A DNA stretch of 64,000 bases. Origin: Roseobacter cerasinus. GTDB lineage: Bacteria > Pseudomonadota > Alphaproteobacteria > Rhodobacterales > Rhodobacteraceae. Positions 1-6,668 of the stretch are shown here, piece by piece. Each line of letters starts with the position of its first letter. Within the stretch, counting starts at the first letter, position 1. The position numbers and the translations under genes are program-made. The DNA is taken from NCBI RefSeq assembly GCF_009811755.1, contig NZ_BLIV01000003.1, positions 372,001 to 436,000 on the forward strand, read 5' to 3'. The notes below the pieces were generated by a model. The model had not been told where the DNA came from, did not search any database, and saw only the letters and a list, made by a program, of their open reading frames with translations.

Positions 1-355
1 ACAAGTCGAATATTTCCGTCGCAAACTGCTGAACTGGCGCGCCGAGCTTCTGGCGGGCAGCCGGGATACCATCGAAGGCCTGCAGGACGGCACACGCAAC
101 ATTCCGGATGTGGCGGATCGCGCGTCCGAAGAGACCGACCGCGCGCTGGAGCTGCGCACCCGGGACCGTCAGCGCAAGCTGGTGAGCAAGATCGACGGTG
201 CGCTGCGCCGCATCGAAGAGGGGGAGTTCGGATATTGCTCGGTGACGGGTGAGCCCATTTCACTGAAACGTCTGGATGCGCGGCCCATCGCCACTATGAG
301 CCTTGAGGCGCAAGAGCGTCATGAGCGGCGCGAAAAGGTGCACCGCGACGATTGA
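1..355 (+). CDS. dksA: RNA polymerase-binding transcription factor DksA (5' partial)
   Basis: The reading frame is open from base 2, so the start lies left of the window; 117 codons plus stop are visible. The visible part carries the DksA coiled-coil region (QVEYFRRKLLNWRAELL), the segment DGTRNIPDVADRASEETDRA and the C-terminal zinc-finger region. Where the classical family has four cysteines, only one (GYCSVTGEPISLKRLD) is seen, which matches the alphaproteobacterial DksA type with a reduced finger. DksA binds RNA polymerase through the secondary channel and works with ppGpp in the stringent response. A hairpin terminator follows the stop. Identification is secure; only the first residues are missing. 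Confidence 0.95.
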   Translation, partial: QVEYFRRKLLNWRAELLAGSRDTIEGLQDGTRNIPDVADRASEETDRALELRTRDRQRKLVSKIDGALRRIEEGEFGYCSVTGEPISLKRLDARPIATMSLEAQERHERREKVHRDD

Positions 356-385
356 TCCGCTGTGATCTGACATTGAAGAATGCGA

Positions 386-416
386 AAACGCCGGAGCTGA
401 GACTTCGGCGTTTTTT
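386..416 (+). terminator. Rho-independent terminator after dksA
   Basis: A stem AACGCCG / CGGCGTT with a short loop is followed by a run of six T, 31 bases after the dksA stop codon. Confidence 0.85.
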
Positions 417-431
417 GTTGCAGGAGAGGTG

Positions 432-1577
432 ATGGTCGAGAGCGCAGTCATTGTCGGCGCCGGGATCGGTGGCCTGGCTTGTGCCACGGCATTGGCCCGC
501 CGCGGCGTGGCCGTTACGGTGTTCGAACGGGCCCCGGCCATCCGGGACGTGGGGGCCGGGCTGCAGATCAGCCCAAATGGTCTCGCGGTTTTGCGTGCGC
601 TGGGGCTGGAGGCCGTGCTTGATGCGCAAGGTGCGGTTCAGGCGACATCGGTGGTGCTCTCGGACTACAAAGCCGGGCGTGAGGTCGCGCGTCTCGACCT
701 CACCCGTTTGGGCGATCAGCGGTATCTCTTTGTGCACCGGCACGATCTTGTTACCGTGCTGGCGCAGGCGGCGAAAGCGGCGGGTGTGACGCTGCGGCTG
801 GGGCAAGCGGTGGCCTCAGTTGTTCCCGGTGATGCGCCGCATATTCTTTTGGGGGATGGGGCGCAGGCGCAGGCGGACGTTGCAATCTGCGCGGATGGCC
901 TGCATTCGGTTGGACGACAAGTGGTCTCGCCCGGCGCAGAGGCGCGGTTTACCGGCCAGGTGGCCTGGCGCGCGACGGTGCCCGCGCAAGGCGCGCTGGC
1001 GCAGGCCCGTGTGTCGATGGGCCCGGGGCGGCATGTGGTCAGCTATCCGTTGCGCGGCGGCAGTATGATGAACCTGGTGGCGGTGCAGGAGCGCGACAGC
1101 TGGGCTGAAGAGGGCTGGCATCATGAGGATGATCCGGCGCATCTGCGCGCGGCTTTTGCGGATTTTGGCGGGCCGGTGGCTGAGCTGTTGTCGGAATTGA
1201 AGCAAGTGAGCCTTTGGGGATTGTTTCGGCATCCGGTGGCGGAGTGCTGGATGCGAGACAATGTGGCGCTGTTAGGGGATGCGGCGCATCCGACGCTGCC
1301 GTTTCTGGCGCAGGGGGCCAACCTCGCGTTGGAAGACGCCTGGGTCTTGGCGGAGTGTTTGGTGGCTGGGGAACCGGAGCGGTATCAGGCGCTGCGGCGG
1401 GACCGTGCGGGTAAGGTGATCGACGCGGCCAGCGGGAATGCATGGAAGTATCATTTGCGGCCAGGTGTGGTGCGGACGTTTGCGCATCTGGGCCTGTCAT
1501 TGGGCAGCCGGGTCGCGCCGGGTATGATGATGCGTCAGTTTGACTGGATTTACCGCCATGATGTGACGGCCAGATGA
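432..1577 (+). CDS. FAD-dependent aromatic-ring monooxygenase (salicylate hydroxylase-like)
   Basis: 381 residues. An N-terminal Rossmann motif GAGIGG (residues 9-14) followed by VFERAP binds FAD, and the late motif LLGDAAHPTLPFLAQGAN is the GD motif of class A flavoprotein monooxygenases. Members hydroxylate aromatic acids such as salicylate or 6-hydroxynicotinate with NAD(P)H and oxygen. The substrate cannot be told from the sequence. AGGAG lies about seven bases before the ATG at 432; a GTG in frame one codon earlier is less well placed. The gene stands alone between the dksA terminator and a convergent ornithine cyclodeaminase, so it has no pathway partner here. Confidence 0.85.
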   Translation: MVESAVIVGAGIGGLACATALARRGVAVTVFERAPAIRDVGAGLQISPNGLAVLRALGLEAVLDAQGAVQATSVVLSDYKAGREVARLDLTRLGDQRYLFVHRHDLVTVLAQAAKAAGVTLRLGQAVASVVPGDAPHILLGDGAQAQADVAICADGLHSVGRQVVSPGAEARFTGQVAWRATVPAQGALAQARVSMGPGRHVVSYPLRGGSMMNLVAVQERDSWAEEGWHHEDDPAHLRAAFADFGGPVAELLSELKQVSLWGLFRHPVAECWMRDNVALLGDAAHPTLPFLAQGANLALEDAWVLAECLVAGEPERYQALRRDRAGKVIDAASGNAWKYHLRPGVVRTFAHLGLSLGSRVAPGMMMRQFDWIYRHDVTAR

Positions 1578-1624
1578 TCTCTTGATCCGGCGGCGCGCGC
1601 CTACGGCGCGCAGTCCATTCTTTG

Positions 1625-1644
1625 GTTTTGGGCACGCCCAAAAC
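1625..1644. terminator. Inverted repeat between convergent genes
   Basis: A perfect 9-bp inverted repeat, GTTTTGGGC / GCCCAAAAC, sits between the convergent monooxygenase and ornithine cyclodeaminase genes. Runs of T or A inside the arms make it a plausible bidirectional terminator, though a separate T tract is lacking. Confidence 0.5.
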
Positions 1645-1647
1645 GGT

Positions 1648-2700
1648 TTAATCCGACCGGGCGCGCTGCAGCATGCCGAAGAGGTCGCGTGGATCGTCCG
1701 GATCGGCCAGCATGTCGAGCGCGGTGTAGAGACCTGTGGCCTGCAGTTGATCGCGGACGTAGCGCAGGGCGGAGAAATCCTCGATCGCGAAGCCGACGGA
1801 ATCGAAGAGGGTGATTTGTTCGTCGGAGCACCGCCCTTCTGCCGCACCGGTCAGCACCTGCCAGATTTCGGTGACCGGGTGATCCTCGGCCAGTTGCTGG
1901 ATCTCGCCTTCAACGCGGGTTTGTTCGGGGTATTCGACGAAAATCTCGGAGCGCTGCAGGATCGCTGGGGCCAGTTCGGTCTTGCCCGGACAGTCGCCGC
2001 CAATGGCGTTGATGTGCACGCCGGAACCGATCATGTTGTCACTCAGGATTGTGGCATATTGCTTGTCGGCGGTGCAGGTGGTGATGATCTGCGCGCCGAG
2101 AATGGCCTCTTCGGCGGTGGTGCATTGGGTTACCGTCAGGCCCAGGCCCGCGAGGTTGGCGGCGCATTTTTCGGTCGCGGCGCGGTCGGTGTCATAAAGG
2201 CGCACCTCGCGCAGTCCGCAGATCGCTTTCATGGCGAGGGTCTGGAATTCCGACTGCGCGCCATTGCCGATCATCGCCATGACTTTGCTGTGCTTGGGGG
2301 CCAGCAGCCGCGCGACCAGCGCTGAGGTCGCCGCGGTGCGCATGGCCGTCAGCAATGTCATCTCGCTGAGCAGCACTGGGTAGCCGGAGGCCACATCCGC
2401 CAGAAGGCCGAAGGCTGTCACGGTTTGCAGCCCCTCGCGGGTGTTCTTGGGGTGGCCGTTCACATATTTGAAGCCGTAGACGTCGCCATCGGACGTGGGC
2501 ATCAGCTCAATCACCCCTTCGGCGGAGTGGCTGGCGACGCGCGGTGTCTTGTCAAAGAGCTGCCAGCGCCGGAAGTCGACCTCGATGTAGTCGGCGAGGC
2601 CGCGCAGCATGTCTTCTGCGCCGATGTAGTGGATCAGCTGCATCATGTGATCGACAGAGACAAAGGGCACAAGCGCCTTGTCGGAGGGGGTGGTGGTCAT
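1648..2700 (-). CDS. ocd: Ornithine cyclodeaminase
   Basis: 350 residues, the normal length of the ornithine cyclodeaminase/mu-crystallin family. It contains the NAD-binding loop MAMIGNGAQSEFQ and a family-typical N-terminal half with GLLADVASGYPVLLSEMTLLTAMRTAA. The enzyme converts L-ornithine directly to L-proline with release of ammonia, using NAD catalytically. It begins 15 bases after the arginase stop with GGGAG before the ATG, so both are one transcript: arginase makes ornithine and this enzyme turns it into proline. Some family members act on other amino or imino acids, but the arginase neighbour favours ornithine. Confidence 0.93.
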   Translation of the reverse strand: MTTTPSDKALVPFVSVDHMMQLIHYIGAEDMLRGLADYIEVDFRRWQLFDKTPRVASHSAEGVIELMPTSDGDVYGFKYVNGHPKNTREGLQTVTAFGLLADVASGYPVLLSEMTLLTAMRTAATSALVARLLAPKHSKVMAMIGNGAQSEFQTLAMKAICGLREVRLYDTDRAATEKCAANLAGLGLTVTQCTTAEEAILGAQIITTCTADKQYATILSDNMIGSGVHINAIGGDCPGKTELAPAILQRSEIFVEYPEQTRVEGEIQQLAEDHPVTEIWQVLTGAAEGRCSDEQITLFDSVGFAIEDFSALRYVRDQLQATGLYTALDMLADPDDPRDLFGMLQRARSD

Positions 2701-2715
2701 CGTTTGATCTCCCGG

Positions 2716-3636
2716 TCAATAGGCGCGTGTGGGACGGTCGAACACGCGGCGGCCCAGGGCTGAGGCCGCCAGATCGACCATCAACTGCGCAGTGCGGCCG
2801 CGTTCATCGAGAAAGGGGTTCAACTCCACCAGATCAAGCGAGGTCATCAGCCCGCTGTCATGCAGCATTTCCATGACCAGATGCGCTTCGCGGATTGTGG
2901 CGCCTCCGGGCACGGTGGTGCCTACGGCCGGGGCGACGGATGGATCCAGGAAATCGACGTCGAGCGAGACATGCAGCATGCCGCCTGCCGCGCTGACCTG
3001 ATCGAGAAAGCGCGCGAGGGGTCTGGCGATGCCGGTCTCGTCGATCTCGCGCATGTCGACGCGCTGGATGGTGGTCTCTTGCAAGGCAGCGCGTTCGGCC
3101 TCGTCAACCGAGCGCAGGCCGACGATGGCGATGTTTTCCTGTGGCAATGGGGTATGGACGTCAGGAAAGCCATGGAAATCTGGCCGGCCTGTCACATAAC
3201 CCAGAGGTGTTCCGTGCAGATTGCCGCTGTCCGTCGTGGCGGGCGTGTGGAAATCGCTGTGCGCGTCGAGCCAGAGCACAAAGAGCGGACGGTTGACGGC
3301 CTGGGCATGGCGCATGGCGCCCAGAACAGTGCCAAGCGCGAGGGCGTGGTCACCGCCGAGAAAGATCGGCAACCCGTCTTGCAACCCTGCCTGCGCTGCC
3401 TCGGCCAAGGCCTCGGTCCAGCCGATGGTTTCCTCCAGCGCGTGCAGGCGGCTGTGCGGCTTGGCCTCGTAAGCGGCTGGGGTCACATTGCCCCGGTCTT
3501 TGATGCGGTGCCCAAGGCTTTCGAGCGCCTCCGCGAGGCCTGCAGTGCGATAGGCATCCGGACCCATCAGGCAGCCACGACGGCGCTTGCCGCTGTCCAC
3601 CGGGGCGCCGTAGAGAATGCAGGTTTGCGCGGTCAT
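2716..3636 (-). CDS. rocF: Arginase
   Basis: 306 residues. The manganese-binding motifs of the ureohydrolase family are complete: GGDHALALG, DAHSDFH and SLDVDFLDP, with a late DLVELNPFLDERGRTA. It hydrolyses L-arginine to ornithine and urea. The frame is open far upstream, but the extension is basic, lacks family similarity and crosses the divergent promoter. The ATG at 3636 with AGAGAGGA just before it gives the family length. It is the first gene of an operon with ornithine cyclodeaminase and is divergent from an Lrp-type regulator, a typical arrangement for inducible arginine catabolism. Confidence 0.95.
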   Translation of the reverse strand: MTAQTCILYGAPVDSGKRRRGCLMGPDAYRTAGLAEALESLGHRIKDRGNVTPAAYEAKPHSRLHALEETIGWTEALAEAAQAGLQDGLPIFLGGDHALALGTVLGAMRHAQAVNRPLFVLWLDAHSDFHTPATTDSGNLHGTPLGYVTGRPDFHGFPDVHTPLPQENIAIVGLRSVDEAERAALQETTIQRVDMREIDETGIARPLARFLDQVSAAGGMLHVSLDVDFLDPSVAPAVGTTVPGGATIREAHLVMEMLHDSGLMTSLDLVELNPFLDERGRTAQLMVDLAASALGRRVFDRPTRAY

Positions 3637-3745
3637 GATGTGTCCTCTCTGGTCTGCAAGAATCAGCGTAATGATCGCTTCGGGTTGTCGACAAGCCATC
3701 ATTTTGATCATATCGTGTTTTGATTGACCATACCGGGTGTATAAA
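3637..3745. promoter_or_regulatory. Divergent control region of rocF-ocd and the Lrp gene
   Basis: This 109-base spacer must hold both divergent promoters. It contains a perfect 10-bp palindrome TTGTCGACAA at 3685-3694 and an AT-rich stretch with two copies of TTTTGAT (3702-3708 and 3718-3724). Either could be the operator of the adjacent Lrp-type regulator; this is inferred from position only. Confidence 0.5.
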
Positions 3746-4171
3746 ATGGACGATGTGGACAATAGGCTGGTTGGACTTCTGCGCCATGACGCCCGCGCGT
3801 CGCTTTCTGATCTGGCACATGCGCTGGGTCTGACGCGGGCCACGGTGCGCAACCGTCTTGCGCGGCTTCAGACCCGGGGCGACATCATCGGCTTCACCGT
3901 TGTGCTGAAAGAAGATGTGCTGAGCGACCCGGTGCGCGGGCTGATGATGGTGGCGATTGAAGGGCGCGGCACGGATCGCATCCTGCGGCATCTGTCGGGG
4001 ATGCCCGAGGTGCGCCGGGTCCATTCGACCAACGGACGCTGGGATGTGATTGTCGAGATTGGCACCGACACGCTGGAACGCTTTGATCAGATCCTGTTTC
4101 AGATTCGGCGGCTGGAGGGCGTTACAGCAAGCGAGACAAGCCTGCTGCTCAGCACCCGCAAGGACAGTTAG
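3746..4171 (+). CDS. Lrp/AsnC-family transcriptional regulator
   Basis: 141 residues from the ATG (an in-frame GTG at 3737 is the alternative start). The N-terminal AsnC-type helix-turn-helix (LVGLLRHDARASLSDLAHAL, then TRATVRNRLARLQ) is followed by a RAM ligand-binding domain with GRWDVIVEIGTDTLERFDQI. Lrp proteins sense amino acids. Its divergent position next to arginase and ornithine cyclodeaminase suggests it activates or represses that operon in response to arginine or ornithine. Its 3' end overlaps the convergent dsbB by four bases. Confidence 0.9.
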   Translation: MDDVDNRLVGLLRHDARASLSDLAHALGLTRATVRNRLARLQTRGDIIGFTVVLKEDVLSDPVRGLMMVAIEGRGTDRILRHLSGMPEVRRVHSTNGRWDVIVEIGTDTLERFDQILFQIRRLEGVTASETSLLLSTRKDS

Positions 4172-4623
4172 GCGCGGCGCGCGGCCATCAGCCAGATCGC
4201 AATGAGCCCGCAGGACAGCAGGGCATTCCACCCGGCCATGCTGATCCCGGCCAATTGCCAGGCAATCTCGTCACAGCGCACCAGCGGCGCGGCCATGATC
4301 TGATCCAGCAGCTGATCCGCACTCATGCCGCCCACCGGCCCGGCGGAGCAACTGGTGGGGCCTTGCCACCAGCCTTGCTCAACCCCCACGTGAAAGGCGC
4401 CGACCCCGGCTGTGGCCGCTGCTGCCAGCGCACCCGCGAGGGCGAGGCCTGCGTGCGAGATCCGCAGGGCCAGCACACCGATCAGAATCGCCACGGCGTG
4501 CGGGTATCGCTGCCAGACGCAGAGCTTGCAGGGCGCATAGCCGAGCATCTGGAAGACATAGGCGCCCGCAAGCAGGCTTGCGGATCCGAGTGTGGCCAGT
4601 CCAATCAGCTGTAGGCGCGTCAT
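4168..4623 (-). CDS. DsbB-family disulfide bond formation protein
   Basis: 151 residues with four hydrophobic segments. The first periplasmic loop carries the CxxC pair (APCKLCVWQRYPHA) and the second loop carries two further cysteines (GPTSCSAG and LVRCDEIA), the redox set that passes electrons from DsbA to quinone in the inner membrane. The ATG at 4623 overlaps the stop of the upstream exoD-like gene in an ATGA arrangement, implying translational coupling; a longer upstream frame would begin inside exoD. A DsbA partner is not in the window. Confidence 0.9.
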   Translation of the reverse strand: MTRLQLIGLATLGSASLLAGAYVFQMLGYAPCKLCVWQRYPHAVAILIGVLALRISHAGLALAGALAAAATAGVGAFHVGVEQGWWQGPTSCSAGPVGGMSADQLLDQIMAAPLVRCDEIAWQLAGISMAGWNALLSCGLIAIWLMAARRA

Positions 4624-5234
4624 AACCCGAGCCACCCTTTGATCAGACTTGCAAGCGTTGCTCCCGCAAACACCAAGGTTGCGATCCACGCGGTGCCAAG
4701 CACCATGCCGAGAATGACGAGGATGCCATCGCGCTGCAGCAGGCCCATAGAGACGATCACAACCGCGATGCCGGGGACGGTGTTGGTGCCGGGGAGCGGC
4801 ACAAGAATGGAGGCGCTGAACAGCACCAGCCCAAGACCGACGAGCCGGTCCAAAGGCGCGCGAGTGAGGGCAGCTTGCCTGGGTCGACTGACGTTTTCGA
4901 TTTTCCGCAGCCAGGGGCCCGCGCGCGTCGCCAAACTGTCCAGCCCCTCAGCCGACACGGTCCGGCGGCCCAGGCGGTCGGGCAACCACGGCGTGCGACG
5001 CCCCATCAGGATTTGCACTGAGACAAACATCAAGGGCAGCGAGACGACCTGCGGAATGCCGTAGAGAAATGGAATGCAGCAGGGCAGCGCCAGAACCAGG
5101 AGGAAGAGGCCAAAGGCACGCTCATGCAACTGCTGGAGAATCCAATCCAGCGTGACCGCCTCGCCCGCCGCTGAAGCTGACAGATTGGACAGGCGTTGCG
5201 AAATGGCCACGTCATTGGTGGCTTCAGCCGTCAT
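4620..5234 (-). CDS. ExoD-family exopolysaccharide synthesis protein
   Basis: 204 residues from the ATG at 5234, chosen because AGGAG is eight bases upstream; an ATG two codons earlier is too close to it. The soluble N-terminus is followed by the ExoD signature region (LLVLALPCCIPFLYGIPQVV) and several hydrophobic helices (FSASILVPLPGTNTVPGIAVV). ExoD of rhizobia affects exopolysaccharide production and alkali tolerance, but its biochemical role is unsettled. It is the first gene of a two-gene unit with dsbB. Confidence 0.85.
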   Translation of the reverse strand: MTAEATNDVAISQRLSNLSASAAGEAVTLDWILQQLHERAFGLFLLVLALPCCIPFLYGIPQVVSLPLMFVSVQILMGRRTPWLPDRLGRRTVSAEGLDSLATRAGPWLRKIENVSRPRQAALTRAPLDRLVGLGLVLFSASILVPLPGTNTVPGIAVVIVSMGLLQRDGILVILGMVLGTAWIATLVFAGATLASLIKGWLGL

Positions 5235-5424
5235 GGGCATCTCTCCTGTGCGCGCTGGGGGCGACGATCGCCCGAGGCCGTTTTGCACCGCATATCAAGT
5301 CACAAACCGATGCGCCAGCACCGGGGAGCGGATGCCAAGTGGTCGGCGGTCCTTGCGGTTCTGGCAAAAAAGCGCGTCTTTGCGCTGGACGGCGGGCGCA
5401 ACCTTGGGTACGGAAGGGCAGAGT

Positions 5425-5510
5425 GCCCAAGTGGCGGAATGGTAGACGCAGCGGATTCAAAATCCGCCGGTAGTGATACCGTGCCGGTTCGAGTCCGGCC
5501 TTGGGTACCA
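5425..5510 (+). tRNA. tRNA-Leu (anticodon CAA)
   Basis: 86 bases including an encoded CCA. The acceptor arm GCCCAAG pairs with CTTGGGT, the anticodon stem GCGGA/TCCGC encloses loop TTCAAAA (anticodon CAA, codon UUG), the T-loop is GGTTCGAGTCC, and a long variable arm typical of leucine tRNAs is present. The A36-A37-A38 run is the site that MiaA recognises, and miaA lies in this window. Confidence 0.95.
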
Positions 5511-5749
5511 ACTGATTTCATTCAGATTTCCGCACCACGCTGTTCGAGCCGATGGTTGCGGCAGCTGAAAGGTCCGGGGTTGAGAAAGCTCCGGATGACC
5601 CTGGTGATCCCGCTGAGCGCGGTTATTTCGAACGACTTTTCATAAAATTTCGCACATCATCTGACGCTGAATTGCGTCAGGTCAAAGCGGGCGCTATATG
5701 TATCGGCAAAATTCCCTCCAAAGTAGTATTTGCGCAGGAGCTGCCTACC

Positions 5750-5938
5750 ATGAAGTTCGACCATGTGTCTCTGGAAAAGGGCCGAGAGGCGCTTCACGAA
5801 AACACACTGTTTATCGATCCCGACAAAGATCCGACCAGCTGGAATATGCATGTTGCCATGAATGCCATTCTCTGCGCGCTGGAAGATCACACGGAACAGT
5901 TGAAAAAGGTCGAGGATATGTTGAAGGCCCGCGACTAG
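5750..5938 (+). CDS. Small conserved-looking hypothetical protein
   Basis: 62 residues, acidic and soluble, beginning MKFDHVSLEKGREALHENTL and ending in a charged helix (EDHTEQLKKVEDMLKARD). CAGGAG lies nine bases before the ATG at 5750, and codon use matches neighbouring genes. The frame is open upstream but that part reads unlike protein. I do not recognise a family. The C-terminal helix could be a short coiled coil. It follows the tRNA-Leu gene and precedes a convergent nucleotidyltransferase. Confidence 0.7.
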   Translation: MKFDHVSLEKGREALHENTLFIDPDKDPTSWNMHVAMNAILCALEDHTEQLKKVEDMLKARD

Positions 5939-5994
5939 GTTGGACGTCCGCGGCACCCTCGTGGAGTGATTGGCGGGGGTGCCCCCGGACCAGG

Positions 5995-6627
5995 CTATTG
6001 TGCAGCAGCTTGCGCCCGCTCCGCACGCCACCGCGCCCAATCCTCCGGCGTATCAAGATCGCGCCTTGCGCGCTGTCCCGGCAAGGGGATCAGGGCAACC
6101 CGGTCGCCCGCCTGGACCACAACCTCCCGTCCGCCGCCATCGCCTGTGAGCGTGGAAAAGGCGGGGAATAGCGCGGACGCAAAGACAATCGGGTGCCCCG
6201 GCTTGCCGTCCGCTGTGCTGCCGCGCCAGATCAACGTGTCAGAGGTCAGGTCAACGGCGTTCAGAACCTGCAGGAGGTCGCTCTGCTGCAAGTCGGGCAG
6301 GTCAGCGAGCAACAGCATCGCGGCGGGCGGCGCGCCGGGCAGGGCGGCAAAGGCCGTGCGCAGGCTTGCATTCATCCCCTCATCTGCATCCGGCACCGCC
6401 ACCCGGTTGACGGCAAGAGCATCCAGACATTGATAGCGGGGATGGGGTGGCGATGGCAGTGCCAGCAATACGGGCCCGGATGTGACCGAGCAGGCCAGAT
6501 TCGCCTGTCGCCGCAGCAGCGGCATGCCCTCGACCGGCTCCAGCAATTTGTCTGTGCCGCGCATCCGGCTGGACTGTCCTGCGGCCAGCAGAATGATCGG
6601 TATGTCGCTGATCGGTGGGACTGTCAT
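5995..6627 (-). CDS. MobA/MocA-like nucleotidyltransferase
   Basis: 210 residues from the ATG at 6627; upstream in-frame codons lack family similarity. It has the NTP-transferase motif LAAGQSSRMRGTDKLLEPV (residues 11-29) with the G-loop and invariant lysine, and LLLADLPDL as the metal-binding region. The family includes MocA (CTP:molybdopterin cytidylyltransferase) and MobA (guanylyltransferase); the GxSxRMRGTDKLL form is closer to MocA, which serves xanthine dehydrogenase or CO dehydrogenase-type enzymes. No molybdoenzyme is adjacent, so the acceptor is uncertain. Confidence 0.8.
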   Translation of the reverse strand: MTVPPISDIPIILLAAGQSSRMRGTDKLLEPVEGMPLLRRQANLACSVTSGPVLLALPSPPHPRYQCLDALAVNRVAVPDADEGMNASLRTAFAALPGAPPAAMLLLADLPDLQQSDLLQVLNAVDLTSDTLIWRGSTADGKPGHPIVFASALFPAFSTLTGDGGGREVVVQAGDRVALIPLPGQRARRDLDTPEDWARWRAERAQAAAQ

Positions 6628-6668
6628 GCGCCACCCTAGCGCAACTTCGGTATAATCGAAAGCGATGC

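Noticed and set aside
3637-3852. N-terminal extension of arginase to 378 residues
   Set aside because: The added part is basic and unlike the family, crosses the divergent promoter and the Lrp gene start, while the ATG at 3636 has a good ribosome site and gives normal length.
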